NCBI GenBank assembly: GCA_964551035.1
Contig: CAZKBK010000006.1
Span: 62,001-126,000, forward strand
Reading direction: 5' to 3'
Origin: Chryseosolibacter sp964551035
GTDB taxonomy: Bacteria; Bacteroidota; Bacteroidia; Cytophagales; Cyclobacteriaceae
DNA length: 64,000 bases
Part shown: positions 8,946 through 17,857 of the stretch, piece by piece
Layout of the letters: each line of letters starts with the position of its first letter
Position numbering within the stretch: the first letter of the stretch is position 1
Position numbers and translations under genes: made by a program
The notes under the pieces: generated by a model
What the model saw: only the letters and a program-made list of their open reading frames with translations
Databases searched by the model: none
Told to the model about the DNA's origin: nothing

Positions 8946-8981
8946 CGAGCTTAGCAGAATCTGAAAATCACGTGCCAAAGC

Positions 8982-9737
8982 ATGAACTTGGTATCTATCA
9001 TCTGTCCTACATATAATTCAGAGTCATACATCGAGGCTGCAATTCAGTCAGTGAGAAATCAAACGTACTCAAATTGGGAACTCCTGATTACCGACGACTG
9101 CTCGACCGATTCCTCTTATGATATCATTCAGGAAGAGGCGCGGAAAGATACTCGGATAAAAACATTTCAGCTTGAAAGGAATATGGGGGCTGACGCCAGT
9201 CGAAACAACTCCATTATTCAGGCCAACGGTAGGTTTATCTCTTTTATCGATTCCGACGATATCTGGCTGCCTGAGAAGCTCGCCCGACAAATTGCCTTCA
9301 TGACTGAGCATGATCTTGATCTTTGCTATTCTGCCTACTACGCTATTGATCACTTTGGTTACCGTACGGGGAGGGTCGTCCCAGCAAAGCCGCAACTGAA
9401 CTACTTCCAATTGTTAAGAAACAATTATATTGGGTGTTCCACAGCCATCTATGACACGCGGCGTCTCGGCAAAGTTTGCATGCCTAACATCAAAAAACGA
9501 CAGGATTGGGCATTGTGGCTTAAAATCGCCAAGATGACAGACCGAATAATGGGTATCGCCGAGCCGCTTGCGGAATACAGGGTACACGGGAAATCGATCT
9601 CAAACAACAAACTTAAATTACTAAAATACAATTGGATGATCTATCGAAACGTAGAGGGTTTTTCAATTCCAAAATCGTCGCTTCAATTCGCAAGGTTTTT
9701 TTTCTTCTTCGTACTAAAGAAAATCGGCATTTTTTGA
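8982..9737 (+). CDS. Family 2 (GT-A) glycosyltransferase
   Basis: The 251-residue protein has the GT2 fold signature at its N-terminus: SIICPTYNSESYIEAAIQSV, then NWELLITDDCSTDSS, and the metal-binding FIDSDDIWLPEKL (DxD). A later QDWALWLKIA segment matches the acceptor side of inverting GT2 enzymes in O-antigen loci. It has no membrane helix. Its length is at the short end of the family. Follows a 197-bp gap with its own -7 box and precedes an SDR gene by 16 nt. Donor unknown. Confidence 0.88.
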   Translation: MNLVSIICPTYNSESYIEAAIQSVRNQTYSNWELLITDDCSTDSSYDIIQEEARKDTRIKTFQLERNMGADASRNNSIIQANGRFISFIDSDDIWLPEKLARQIAFMTEHDLDLCYSAYYAIDHFGYRTGRVVPAKPQLNYFQLLRNNYIGCSTAIYDTRRLGKVCMPNIKKRQDWALWLKIAKMTDRIMGIAEPLAEYRVHGKSISNNKLKLLKYNWMIYRNVEGFSIPKSSLQFARFFFFFVLKKIGIF

Positions 9738-9753
9738 CCAACGAACACCATAG

Positions 9754-10713
9754 ATGAATTATCTTATTACGGGAGGCTCTGGTTTTATCGGGCGTGCCTT
9801 CCATCAACACATCGCTCCGGACAACATAGTGAATTTGGATCTGGTGAATCCCGACTCCGCAATTACTTCCCATTTCGTAAAGGGAGACATACGCAGGGAG
9901 GGATGTCTTTACGAGGCTCTAAACGTGAAACCAGTCGATACCATTATTTCCCTGGCAGCCATGCACCGTGACTTTGGTATATCGGAATCGGAGTACTTTT
10001 CCACAAACGAACAGGGGATCCGCGTCATTTGCGATGTGGCAACTCAGAAGAACATCAAGACAATCGTTTTCTACTCTTCCGTCGCCGTGTATGGAAACAA
10101 TGTTGGCCCCTCCACCGAGGAGACTGTCCCGCGACCGAACAATCCCTACGGCGCGTCAAAACTGGCTGCCGAACGAGTGCTGCAGAAGTGGGCAAGTGAA
10201 CAGAACGACAGGAAGGTACTCATCATCAGACCCGCGGTCGTGTTTGGCATTCACAATACTGCCAACATGTATAAACTCATTCGCCAAATTAATAATGGCA
10301 TCTATTTCCATGTTGGAAAGGCAACTAACATCAAATCCATTTGTTACGTCGACAATCTTGTGAATGCAACGCTTTGGTTGCTGAAAGATTTATCCCCCGG
10401 CGTCTCCGTGTATAACTATGCAGACGAACCACAGTTGACCAGCAAGGAAATTGCGCTTGTCATTTCAACGGCCCTCAACAAACGAATTCGCCTCACTCTA
10501 CCAAAGTCAATTGCCATCTTCCTGGCATTTCCGTTTGACCTCATTATTAAAATAACCGGTAAGAACCTTCCAATTTCAAGTACACGTCTGAGAAAGCTTT
10601 CGACCGAAACACATCACTCGGCTGGCAGCATCTTCCGAAAGGGTTTTAAGCCGAAAGTTTCAACGACCGAAGGCCTGAAGATAATGGTCGATTGGTATAA
10701 ATCAATCTCATAG
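9754..10713 (+). CDS. NAD-dependent epimerase/dehydratase (extended SDR), nucleotide-sugar modifying
   Basis: The 319-residue protein begins YLITGGSGFIGRAF, the GxxGxxG NAD(P)-binding loop, and carries the catalytic YxxxK in NNPYGASKLAAE with the upstream active-site SSVAVYG. This is the extended SDR family of UDP/TDP-sugar 4-epimerases, 4-ketoreductases and dehydratases. The C-terminal half contains a hydrophobic stretch (IAIFLAFPFDLII, about residues 245-257), as is seen in WbpV/WbpK-like 4-ketoreductases that work with a WecA-type transferase, which is encoded 1 kb downstream. That more specific role is a guess. Ends facing the minus-strand methyltransferase with an 18-nt gap. Confidence 0.75.
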   Translation: MNYLITGGSGFIGRAFHQHIAPDNIVNLDLVNPDSAITSHFVKGDIRREGCLYEALNVKPVDTIISLAAMHRDFGISESEYFSTNEQGIRVICDVATQKNIKTIVFYSSVAVYGNNVGPSTEETVPRPNNPYGASKLAAERVLQKWASEQNDRKVLIIRPAVVFGIHNTANMYKLIRQINNGIYFHVGKATNIKSICYVDNLVNATLWLLKDLSPGVSVYNYADEPQLTSKEIALVISTALNKRIRLTLPKSIAIFLAFPFDLIIKITGKNLPISSTRLRKLSTETHHSAGSIFRKGFKPKVSTTEGLKIMVDWYKSIS

Positions 10714-10731
10714 TCGGATTGCTCTTGCGAC

Positions 10732-11490
10732 CTATTTTTTTGGCTCCGCTAAGCGAATGAGGACTTGCCACGAATATTTTCTCGTAAAGGGCAATACACT
10801 AAAAAGCATGCGATCAACTCCGTCGAAGAATCTGATCAATCCGTTTGGAATGCCGCGCTTAAATAACACGGGCAATGCCAAGCTCGAAAGGTAATAGTGA
10901 TCAACAGTAACCTTATCAAAGTATTGCTTCGCAATCTCAAAATCGGACATTAACAAAGGATGTTCATCTTCAGTCCTTAATTCCGGAGTCTTGTCTCGGA
11001 ATCGATTTATGATTGGATTGTGGCCCAATGGTTCGATAAAAACTGCTGTCCCGTCGGCTTTCAACTTCTTGGATAAACTCGCAAGCGCCTTGTTTAGGTC
11101 CAAGTGATGCAAGATTCCCGTTCCATAAATCAAATCGAAGGAATGATCTCTGAATGTCATATCTTCGGCATTCATCACCTGATAGTCAATTGACAACTCC
11201 TCACGCCGCGCCTGGCTTGCCAGTTTCTCAATGGCGTAATTGGAGATATCAATCCCATGGACGACCGCCCCACCCCTTGCGAGATTGAACAACATGTCTC
11301 CGATACCGCAACCGTATTCAAGAATCGTTTTCCCGCGCGAATTCTCAACTATCGTCGCCTCAAAGTCTCGGCGGATGGCAGTGTTTATCGCGTAGTAGTT
11401 CTTGACCTTCTTCCTCTCATGACTTTCAAAAATTGTATTGTGAAAGTCCTGCTCGTCCTTCAGTCTCTGACTGGTTGATTTCATTGTCAT
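10732..11490 (-). CDS. Class I SAM-dependent methyltransferase
   Basis: The 252-residue protein has a SAM-binding motif I, ILEYGCGIGDML, motif II with GIDISNYAIEKL, and the later NAEDMTF..HSFDLIYGTGILHHL segments of the Methyltransf_11/25 group. Acting on a small molecule, lipid or sugar is likely; target unknown. Position next to glycosyltransferases suggests a sugar or glycan methylation. It is the only minus-strand gene within the polysaccharide block and is convergent to the SDR gene. It has its own -7 box. Met1 and Met3 are both plausible starts. Confidence 0.82.
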   Translation of the reverse strand: MTMKSTSQRLKDEQDFHNTIFESHERKKVKNYYAINTAIRRDFEATIVENSRGKTILEYGCGIGDMLFNLARGGAVVHGIDISNYAIEKLASQARREELSIDYQVMNAEDMTFRDHSFDLIYGTGILHHLDLNKALASLSKKLKADGTAVFIEPLGHNPIINRFRDKTPELRTEDEHPLLMSDFEIAKQYFDKVTVDHYYLSSLALPVLFKRGIPNGLIRFFDGVDRMLFSVLPFTRKYSWQVLIRLAEPKK

Positions 11491-11509
11491 TACACAGAAA
11501 TTGAAGTTG

Positions 11510-11517
11510 CAAAGTTA
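11510..11517 (-). promoter_or_regulatory. -7 promoter box (TAACTTTG) for the methyltransferase gene
   Basis: Exact TAnnTTTG match on the minus strand, 19 nt before the start codon at 11490. Confidence 0.45.
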
Positions 11518-11727
11518 CAATGATGTGTTCGAAGACGAACTACGCAACGGCAAAAATGTTACGGGGCCTCGGTTAAATCACTCACGGTTCACGGCAGCAT
11601 GAAGCGTCGGGAGATTTGCCCGGAAATCCTCGGTTGCCGTTATCCGGCGCTTGCAACCGGTTGGACGTGGCAATAGCCAGGTGCGCAAAGACTTTAGGCA
11701 AAACTGCTAAAGTTCCACTCAAATCCT

Positions 11728-11735
11728 TATTTTTG
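11728..11735 (+). promoter_or_regulatory. -7 promoter box (TATTTTTG) for the WecA-type gene
   Basis: Exact TAnnTTTG match 20 nt before the ATG at 11756. It lies at the right end of a 265-bp intergenic stretch (11491-11755) in which I see nothing else apart from the divergent box at 11510. Confidence 0.45.
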
Positions 11736-11755
11736 CCCGTTTCAGAGCCTCTTTT

Positions 11756-12820
11756 ATGGTCATCCACCTGGCATCAACGATAACCTCGTACGTAATCGCT
11801 TTCCTGATCCTTCCGGTCATTATCAAATATTCCCTAAAAAAGAACCTCGTCGACATCCCCGGCCGGCGCAAGATCCACAAGAAGCTCACCCCCTCAATGG
11901 GTGGAATCGCCATTTTTTGTGGCTTTTTCATCTCCACCCTGATCTGGCTGGACATTCAAAGCTGGGGGACCATCAAGTTCATTTTGGTGGCCCTTTTCAT
12001 TATTTTCTTTATCGGCGTCCGCGACGACCTGGTTCCTTTGAAACCGATGATCAAGCTTTTTGGCCAGATCATGTCCGCCGGCCTGATGACGCTGCTTTTC
12101 GACTTGCGACTGGATTCATTCTATGGCCTCTTTGGTATTTATGACCTGCACCCCGTAGTCAGCCACCTGCTCACCATGCTGACGATCATCGTAATCACCA
12201 ATTCGTTCAACCTTATCGACGGCCTCGACGGACTTGCCGGAACGCTGGCCTGCATCTCGCTACTGGCCTTTGGGGTGTGGTTTTTCCTGGTCGACGACTA
12301 CATCTTTGCCACCCTGTCGTTTTCCATGCTTGGAGCCATCCTGGCCTTCCTTATTTTCAACTGGGAACCCTCCGAGATCTTCATGGGCGACACGGGCGCC
12401 CTGGTCATCGGAATGCTGCTCGCCATCCTGGCCATCCATTTCATTAACATTAACTTCAGCCTCTCTGAAGGCAATGAATACAAGTTCGACGCCTCCATTG
12501 CCACGGCCGCGAGCTTCATCATCATTCCATTGGTCGATACTTCCAGGATCATCATTCTTCGGCTGCTAAAAGGGCAATCCCCTTTCCGGCCAGACAAGAG
12601 CCATGTCCACCACGCCATCCTGCGGCTTGGGAAAAGCCACAGCCAGACGACCATCATCCTCGCCGCCACGCAGGTGGCCTTCATCTCACTCGCCATCGTT
12701 TTCAACGACTTTGGAGACAAGGCGGTACTCCTTGGCGTGGTCGGCCTGGCGATTGTCCTGAGTGTCATCCTCGACCGGCTGATTCTGAAAAAACGCGACA
12801 TCAAAGACATTCCGGATTAA
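11756..12820 (+). CDS. WecA/TagO-type undecaprenyl-phosphate N-acetylhexosamine-1-phosphate transferase
   Basis: The 354-residue polytopic protein (about ten helices) carries the polyprenyl-phosphate glycosyl-1-phosphate transferase motifs: DIPGRRKIHKKLTPSMGGIA, the Asp pair in VRDDL, the nucleophile region FNLIDGLDGLAG, IFMGDTGAL, and a C-terminal cytoplasmic HVHH in RPDKSHVHHAILRLG. These enzymes move a HexNAc-1-P from UDP-sugar to undecaprenyl phosphate and start O-antigen, ECA or teichoic acid assembly. It probably initiates the repeat unit built by the upstream locus. A sugar aminotransferase gene follows by 15 nt. Base composition is already GC-rich here, unlike the upstream genes, so it may be a resident gene that serves a replaceable locus. 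Confidence 0.88.
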   Translation: MVIHLASTITSYVIAFLILPVIIKYSLKKNLVDIPGRRKIHKKLTPSMGGIAIFCGFFISTLIWLDIQSWGTIKFILVALFIIFFIGVRDDLVPLKPMIKLFGQIMSAGLMTLLFDLRLDSFYGLFGIYDLHPVVSHLLTMLTIIVITNSFNLIDGLDGLAGTLACISLLAFGVWFFLVDDYIFATLSFSMLGAILAFLIFNWEPSEIFMGDTGALVIGMLLAILAIHFININFSLSEGNEYKFDASIATAASFIIIPLVDTSRIIILRLLKGQSPFRPDKSHVHHAILRLGKSHSQTTIILAATQVAFISLAIVFNDFGDKAVLLGVVGLAIVLSVILDRLILKKRDIKDIPD

Positions 12821-12835
12821 CACGGCGCACAAGCC

Positions 12836-13945
12836 ATGCAAGTTCCGTTCGCAGACCTGCAACGCCAATACCAACCGATTAATGACGAAATTAACCGTGC
12901 CCTTTATGGCGCGCTACAATCATTCCAGTTCGTCAGGGGGGAAGCGGTATGCCAATTTGAAGAGGCCTTTGCTTCCATGCTCGGGACGGGGAATTGCATC
13001 GCAACCGGAAATGGAACGGATGCCCTTTTCCTGGCCTTGCGGGCGATCGGTGTCAGTAGGGAAGACGAGGTCATAACCCCGGCATTCAGTTGGATTTCCT
13101 CGTCGGAAACGATTTCCTTATGCGGCGCAAGACCGGTCTTTACCGACGTTGACCCGACAACCTACTGTCTGGACCCGCACCTGATCGAGCAACAGGTAAC
13201 GCCTCGGACGAAGGCCGTCATCGCCGTTCATCTTTACGGACATTCGGCCAACCTTGAAGAAATTCAACGCATTTGCCATAAATATCACCTCTTTTTAATC
13301 GAGGACTGTGCCCAGGCCCATCTGACAACGTTCAACGGCCGGCCTGTGGGAACATTTGGCCATGTTGGATGCTTTAGTTTTTACCCCACCAAAAACCTGG
13401 GGGCCCTCGGCGACGCCGGTTGCGTGGTCACCGATGACGACGGACTTGCTACCACCATCAGGCGCCTCGGTAACCATGGCGCCCTCCAAAAAGACGACCA
13501 CCTGATGGAAGGTATTAATAGCCGGATGGATACTGTCCAGGCGGCCGTGCTGCTGGCAAAGCTTCCATTCCTGAAAAAATGGAATGCCTCGCGGCAGCAA
13601 AATGCGGCCCGTTACTGTGAACGGCTTGGGCGCATGCGCCAGATCACCGTGCCGGTAGTTGAACCCAGAAACCGGCACACCTTCCACCTGTTCGTCATCC
13701 AGGCGCAGAGGCGTGACCAGTTGAAAGACTACCTGGCGTCCCAGGGAATCGAAACCATGATTCACTACCCTTCCGCCCTTCCCAACCTGCCGGCTTACGC
13801 CCGCTTCGGCTTCCGGCCGTCCGATTTTCCCGTCGCCAGTCGCCTTCAGGATGACGTGCTATCGCTGCCGGTCTTCCCTGGGCTCACTACCGACGAACTT
13901 GACCATGTGTGTGATAAGATCGAGGATTTCTATACCTCCGGGTGA
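12836..13945 (+). CDS. DegT/DnrJ/EryC1-family sugar-nucleotide aminotransferase
   Basis: The 369-residue PLP enzyme begins VPFADLQRQYQPINDEI and shows GNGTDALFLALRAIGV, EVITPAFSWISSSE, IEDCAQAHLTTFNG and the Schiff-base lysine segment FSFYPTKNLGALGDAG (Lys about 185). The C-terminal NSRMDTVQAAVLLAKL is also standard. Members transaminate keto sugars bound to UDP or TDP. In this context the natural candidate reaction is amination of the 3-keto product of the WlbA-type enzyme (WbpE/WlbC role). However, the active-site wording is equally like TDP-3-keto-hexose aminotransferases of the FdtB/QdtB group, so the substrate is open. Confidence 0.85.
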   Translation: MQVPFADLQRQYQPINDEINRALYGALQSFQFVRGEAVCQFEEAFASMLGTGNCIATGNGTDALFLALRAIGVSREDEVITPAFSWISSSETISLCGARPVFTDVDPTTYCLDPHLIEQQVTPRTKAVIAVHLYGHSANLEEIQRICHKYHLFLIEDCAQAHLTTFNGRPVGTFGHVGCFSFYPTKNLGALGDAGCVVTDDDGLATTIRRLGNHGALQKDDHLMEGINSRMDTVQAAVLLAKLPFLKKWNASRQQNAARYCERLGRMRQITVPVVEPRNRHTFHLFVIQAQRRDQLKDYLASQGIETMIHYPSALPNLPAYARFGFRPSDFPVASRLQDDVLSLPVFPGLTTDELDHVCDKIEDFYTSG

Positions 13946-13964
13946 TCCGACCCGTTCTGTTTGC

Positions 13965-13972
13965 TATTTTTG
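13965..13972 (+). promoter_or_regulatory. -7-like box (TATTTTTG) directly before pheS
   Basis: Exact TAnnTTTG match ending only 6 nt before the ATG at 13979. If used, transcription would start at or near the start codon and give a leaderless message. Confidence 0.3.
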
Positions 13973-13978
13973 ACCAGC

Positions 13979-15016
13979 ATGGAAAAAACGATCAACGACC
14001 TGCTCAGAGACGTCAACGCTTTCAAAGTCGATTCTAAACAAGACCTTGAAAACTACCGCCTACGCTTTATCAGCAAGAAAGGCGCGGTAGCCGGTCTTTT
14101 CGAAAAGTTAAAAGCCCTCCCCCCGGATCAGAAAAAACAGTTCGGCAGGATCCTAAACGAACTCAAGCAAGCGGCGGAGTCAAAGTTCCGGGAGTTGAAT
14201 GAACAACTTGAATCGGGGCCGTCCACAACCACTGGCATCGACCTGACGCTCCCGCCAGTACCCGGAAAGGTCGGCAACCTCCACCCGCTTACCCTGACAA
14301 AATACCGCATCATCGAGATCTTCCAACAGATGGGCTTCAATGTGGCCGATGGCCCGGAGATCGAAGACGACTGGCATAACTTTACCGCCCTGAACTTTCC
14401 GCCAAACCACCCGGCGCGTGAAATGCAGGATACCTTCTTCATCGAAAAATCCAACAAGGACGGGGGCGATGTTCTGTTGAGAACACACACGTCCAATGTC
14501 CAGATCCGCTTGCTGGAGAAGCAAAAACCGCCGGTCCGGGCGATCATGCCGGGACGGGTATACCGCAATGAAGCCATCTCGGCGCGGGCGCACTGCTTTT
14601 TCCACCAGGTCGAGGGCCTTTACGTCGACCGCAATGTGAGCTTTGCCGACCTGAAGCAAACGCTTTTTCACTTTGCGCGCGAGATGTACGGAAAGGATAT
14701 CCAACTCAGGCTTCGTCCATCCTTTTTTCCGTTCACAGAACCCAGCGCGGAAATCGACGTAACCTGCCTGATCTGCAAGGGCGCAGGCTGCGTGGTGTGC
14801 AAGCGCAGCGGGTGGGTGGAGATCGCCGGCGCGGGCATGGTTCACCCGAACGTGTTGAGAAACTGTGGGATCGACCCGGAAGCCTTTACCGGCTTCGCCT
14901 TCGGCATGGGCGTTGAGCGCGTGACGCAATTGCGGTACCAGGTAAACGACTTGCGGCTGTACTCCGAGAATGATATTCGCTTTCTCAGGCAATTCCACGC
15001 AGAAGGGACGACATGA
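13979..15016 (+). CDS. pheS: Phenylalanine--tRNA ligase alpha subunit
   Basis: The 345-residue class II synthetase alpha chain has an N-terminal coiled-coil tRNA-binding region and the catalytic domain with HPAREMQDTFFI, LLRTHTSNVQIRLLE, MPGRVYRNEAI, HCFFHQVEGLYVD, and motif 3 GFAFGMGVERVTQLRY. It charges tRNA-Phe together with PheT, which is not in the window. A CxxC...CxxC element (TCLICKGAGCVVCKRSGW) replaces the usual short turn, as in Bacteroidota PheS. I chose ATG 13979 (MEKTINDLL) over a TTG six codons upstream, since homologues begin there. The next gene's start overlaps the stop (ATGA). Confidence 0.93.
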   Translation: MEKTINDLLRDVNAFKVDSKQDLENYRLRFISKKGAVAGLFEKLKALPPDQKKQFGRILNELKQAAESKFRELNEQLESGPSTTTGIDLTLPPVPGKVGNLHPLTLTKYRIIEIFQQMGFNVADGPEIEDDWHNFTALNFPPNHPAREMQDTFFIEKSNKDGGDVLLRTHTSNVQIRLLEKQKPPVRAIMPGRVYRNEAISARAHCFFHQVEGLYVDRNVSFADLKQTLFHFAREMYGKDIQLRLRPSFFPFTEPSAEIDVTCLICKGAGCVVCKRSGWVEIAGAGMVHPNVLRNCGIDPEAFTGFAFGMGVERVTQLRYQVNDLRLYSENDIRFLRQFHAEGTT

Positions 15017-15870
15017 CCACCGCCGACATCCAGGGCATCGCCGTGATCGGCGCAGGCACGATGGGCCAGGGCATTGCCCAGGTCTGCGCCAGGGGTGGAT
15101 TCAATGTCATTCTTTACGATATCCAGGCCGAGTTCCTCGAACGCGCACGTGACAGCATCGCACAGCGCCTCGACGCGCTGGTTTCTAAGGGGAAATTTAA
15201 CGCGGACGAAAAAAGGGCGATACTCAGTCGCATTACTTTAATCAACGACTTCAACGCGCTCAGGGCCGACCTCATCATCGAAGCGGCCGTGGAAAAAGCG
15301 GACGTCAAGCGTCAGATCTTCTCCGAATTGGAAAGCATCAACAGCGACCGTGCCATTCTTGCCACCAATACGTCATCGCTGTCGGTGACGGAAATTTCTT
15401 CGGCCCTTCACCACCGCGGGAGGTTTGCCGGACTTCACTTCTTCAATCCCGCCCCGATCATGAAACTGGTCGAGGTCGTGCGCACCGCCTCAACCTCGCA
15501 GGAAACGATCGACCTGCTGACCGGGCTGGCGAAACACCTTGGCAAGGTGCCCGTGGTCGCACAAGATTCGCCCGGATTTATCGTTAACCGTGTGGCCCGT
15601 CACTTCTATGTCGAGTCCTTGAAAGTGCTGGAAGACGGCGTTGCCGACCACCAGGCAATCGACGAACTCCTTCGCGCGACGGGTTTCAAGATGGGACCGT
15701 TTGAATTGATGGACCTGATCGGGATTGACATCAACTTTTCCGTTACATCGTCGCTGTATGAGGCGTTCCATGGCGATCCCAAATTCAGACCCAGCCGGAT
15801 CCAGCATCAAAAGGTGCTCGCTGGCCACCTGGGCCGCAAGTCAGGGAAAGGTTTTTATGACTACACTTAA
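15013..15870 (+). CDS. 3-hydroxyacyl-CoA (3-hydroxybutyryl-CoA) dehydrogenase
   Basis: The 285-residue protein has the NAD loop VIGAGTMGQGIAQVCA, NTSSLSVTEIS, GLHFFNPAPIMKLVEVV with the catalytic His, and QDSPGFIVNRV, followed by the C-terminal dimerisation domain ending KSGKGFYDYT. It oxidises (S)-3-hydroxyacyl-CoA to 3-ketoacyl-CoA with NAD in beta-oxidation or butyrate/PHB-type pathways. The length is that of the stand-alone short-chain (Hbd/PaaH) type rather than the FadB fusion. Translationally coupled to pheS by overlap and itself overlapped by the lipoprotein gene at 15857. Confidence 0.9.
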   Translation: MTTADIQGIAVIGAGTMGQGIAQVCARGGFNVILYDIQAEFLERARDSIAQRLDALVSKGKFNADEKRAILSRITLINDFNALRADLIIEAAVEKADVKRQIFSELESINSDRAILATNTSSLSVTEISSALHHRGRFAGLHFFNPAPIMKLVEVVRTASTSQETIDLLTGLAKHLGKVPVVAQDSPGFIVNRVARHFYVESLKVLEDGVADHQAIDELLRATGFKMGPFELMDLIGIDINFSVTSSLYEAFHGDPKFRPSRIQHQKVLAGHLGRKSGKGFYDYT

Positions 15871-16312
15871 CAAGGCGGGTAGACTGGTGCCAAAGGCCCT
15901 TGGACTTTTGCTTTTGCTCTCCTGTACACCGGAACTTCAGGACGACCCCATTCCGTTTGTGCCCTTCAGCCCGATCCAGATCAACCTTGCGTTTCCCGAA
16001 TTCACCAGCCTCCGGTCTGACGGTGGCTCCTATCTTCTGGATGAAGGGGGCGTTCGCGGTATTATCGTGTACCGGCAGAATGCGTCCACGTATTTCGCGT
16101 ACGAGGCCAATTGCTCGTTCCGCCCCAATGAAGCCTGCGCAACGGTGCAGGTTCATCAAACCACGTTGTTCATGGAAGACCCTTGTTGCAACTCCACTTT
16201 TGATTTCTCTACGGGCCTTCCTACCGGCGGCCCGGCCTGGAGGCCGTTGAGAAAGTACGAGACGATCCTGTTCAACGGTGAGCTCACGATCACGGATGAA
16301 ATTGTGGATTGA
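15857..16312 (+). CDS. Lipoprotein with a degenerate Rieske-like domain
   Basis: This 151-residue product starts at ATG 15857, inside the end of the dehydrogenase gene (14-nt overlap). A signal segment LGLLLLLSC gives a lipobox Cys at 23. The rest follows a Rieske domain: VYRQNASTYFAYEANCSF, C94, then EDPCCNSTFDFSTG and GPAWRPLRKYET, parallel to CPCHGSxFD..tG....GPA..PL..Y. The ligands are not conserved: C-x-H is Cys86-Ser-Phe88, and C-x-x-H is Asp108-Pro-Cys110-Cys111. The two cysteines that form the disulfide in bc1-type Rieske proteins (here 94 and 110) are kept. A cluster-free outer-membrane or periplasmic lipoprotein is likely. Function unknown. Confidence 0.7.
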   Translation: MTTLNKAGRLVPKALGLLLLLSCTPELQDDPIPFVPFSPIQINLAFPEFTSLRSDGGSYLLDEGGVRGIIVYRQNASTYFAYEANCSFRPNEACATVQVHQTTLFMEDPCCNSTFDFSTGLPTGGPAWRPLRKYETILFNGELTITDEIVD

Positions 16313-16320
16313 GGCCTTCG

Positions 16321-17295
<975 letters not shown>

Positions 17296-17334
17296 GATTT
17301 CTTCCTCCCTTTTAGCGAGCAATGGACGACCAAA

Positions 17335-17763
17335 CTAATCACTTTCAGCATTCAGCCGCTCAACTTTTACGATAAAATATTTTGTATCCCCCCGCCAGGG
17401 GAATGCCACATAGCGTTCAACATAATGGAGATTGACCCGTTCACCACTCAATGCCGCGGCCTGAAGTTCGGCGATCACGTCGTCACGATCCGTTTCGACC
17501 GAAAAAGCGAACGATTCCATGATCGGGTTAACGCCTTTAAGCGCTCCGAACGTCTGGAGATTCAGTTGCCCCTCATAAGTCTTGAAGATCACTCCTTTTT
17601 TGCTCACCCGGAGTACGTTGCCCGCCCAGATGCCCTCATCGTAGACACCCCAGTAGAGAAAACTGATAATAATGATGCCTACAATTGTGGCGGCGACCAA
17701 AATGACCCTGACCGCGCGCCGGGTGGTCTTTTTTATGCGTTGTCCGAGTGTTTCGTACGGCAT
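17335..17763 (-). CDS. Conserved Bacteroidota membrane-anchored protein of unknown function
   Basis: From ATG 17763 (MPYETLGQRIKKTTRR) the product has 142 residues: a basic N-terminus, one membrane helix (VILVAATIVGIIIISFLYW, about residues 21-39), then a small beta-rich domain with DEGIWAGNVLRVSKKGVIF, TYEGQLNLQTFG, SGERVNLHYVERY and a C-terminal FPWRGDTKYFIVKVE. From memory this type of protein is often labelled 6-phosphogluconate dehydrogenase in Bacteroidota genomes, but it has no dinucleotide-binding fold and is far too short; I reject that label. Upstream of the MoxR gene and downstream of the frr terminator, so probably the first gene of its own unit. Confidence 0.72.
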   Translation of the reverse strand: MPYETLGQRIKKTTRRAVRVILVAATIVGIIIISFLYWGVYDEGIWAGNVLRVSKKGVIFKTYEGQLNLQTFGALKGVNPIMESFAFSVETDRDDVIAELQAAALSGERVNLHYVERYVAFPWRGDTKYFIVKVERLNAESD

Positions 17764-17808
17764 GGGATCTCGAAAATAATAAAGGTTCGGCCAATACAAG
17801 CACCGCTC

Positions 17809-17836
17809 AAAAACAAAAAAGCCGGGCATGCCCGGC
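17809..17836 (-). terminator. Rho-independent terminator downstream of frr
   Basis: On the minus strand a perfect GCCGGG-CATG-CCCGGC hairpin (17821-17836) is followed by a T-rich tail (TTTTTTGTTT). It ends the pyrH-frr unit 22 nt after the frr stop. Confidence 0.8.
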
Positions 17837-17857
17837 ACCGGTCCGAGTTATACGGGC

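Noticed and set aside
8785..8981. tRNA or small RNA gene in the gap before the GT2 gene
   Set aside because: No cloverleaf, TTCGA-type T-loop or terminator was found; only a -7 box is supported.
14180..14998. 272-codon minus-strand ORF
   Set aside because: Entirely antisense to pheS with no recognisable domains.
17335..17763. 6-phosphogluconate dehydrogenase label
   Set aside because: Far too short, has a membrane helix, and lacks any Rossmann or 6PGDH motif.
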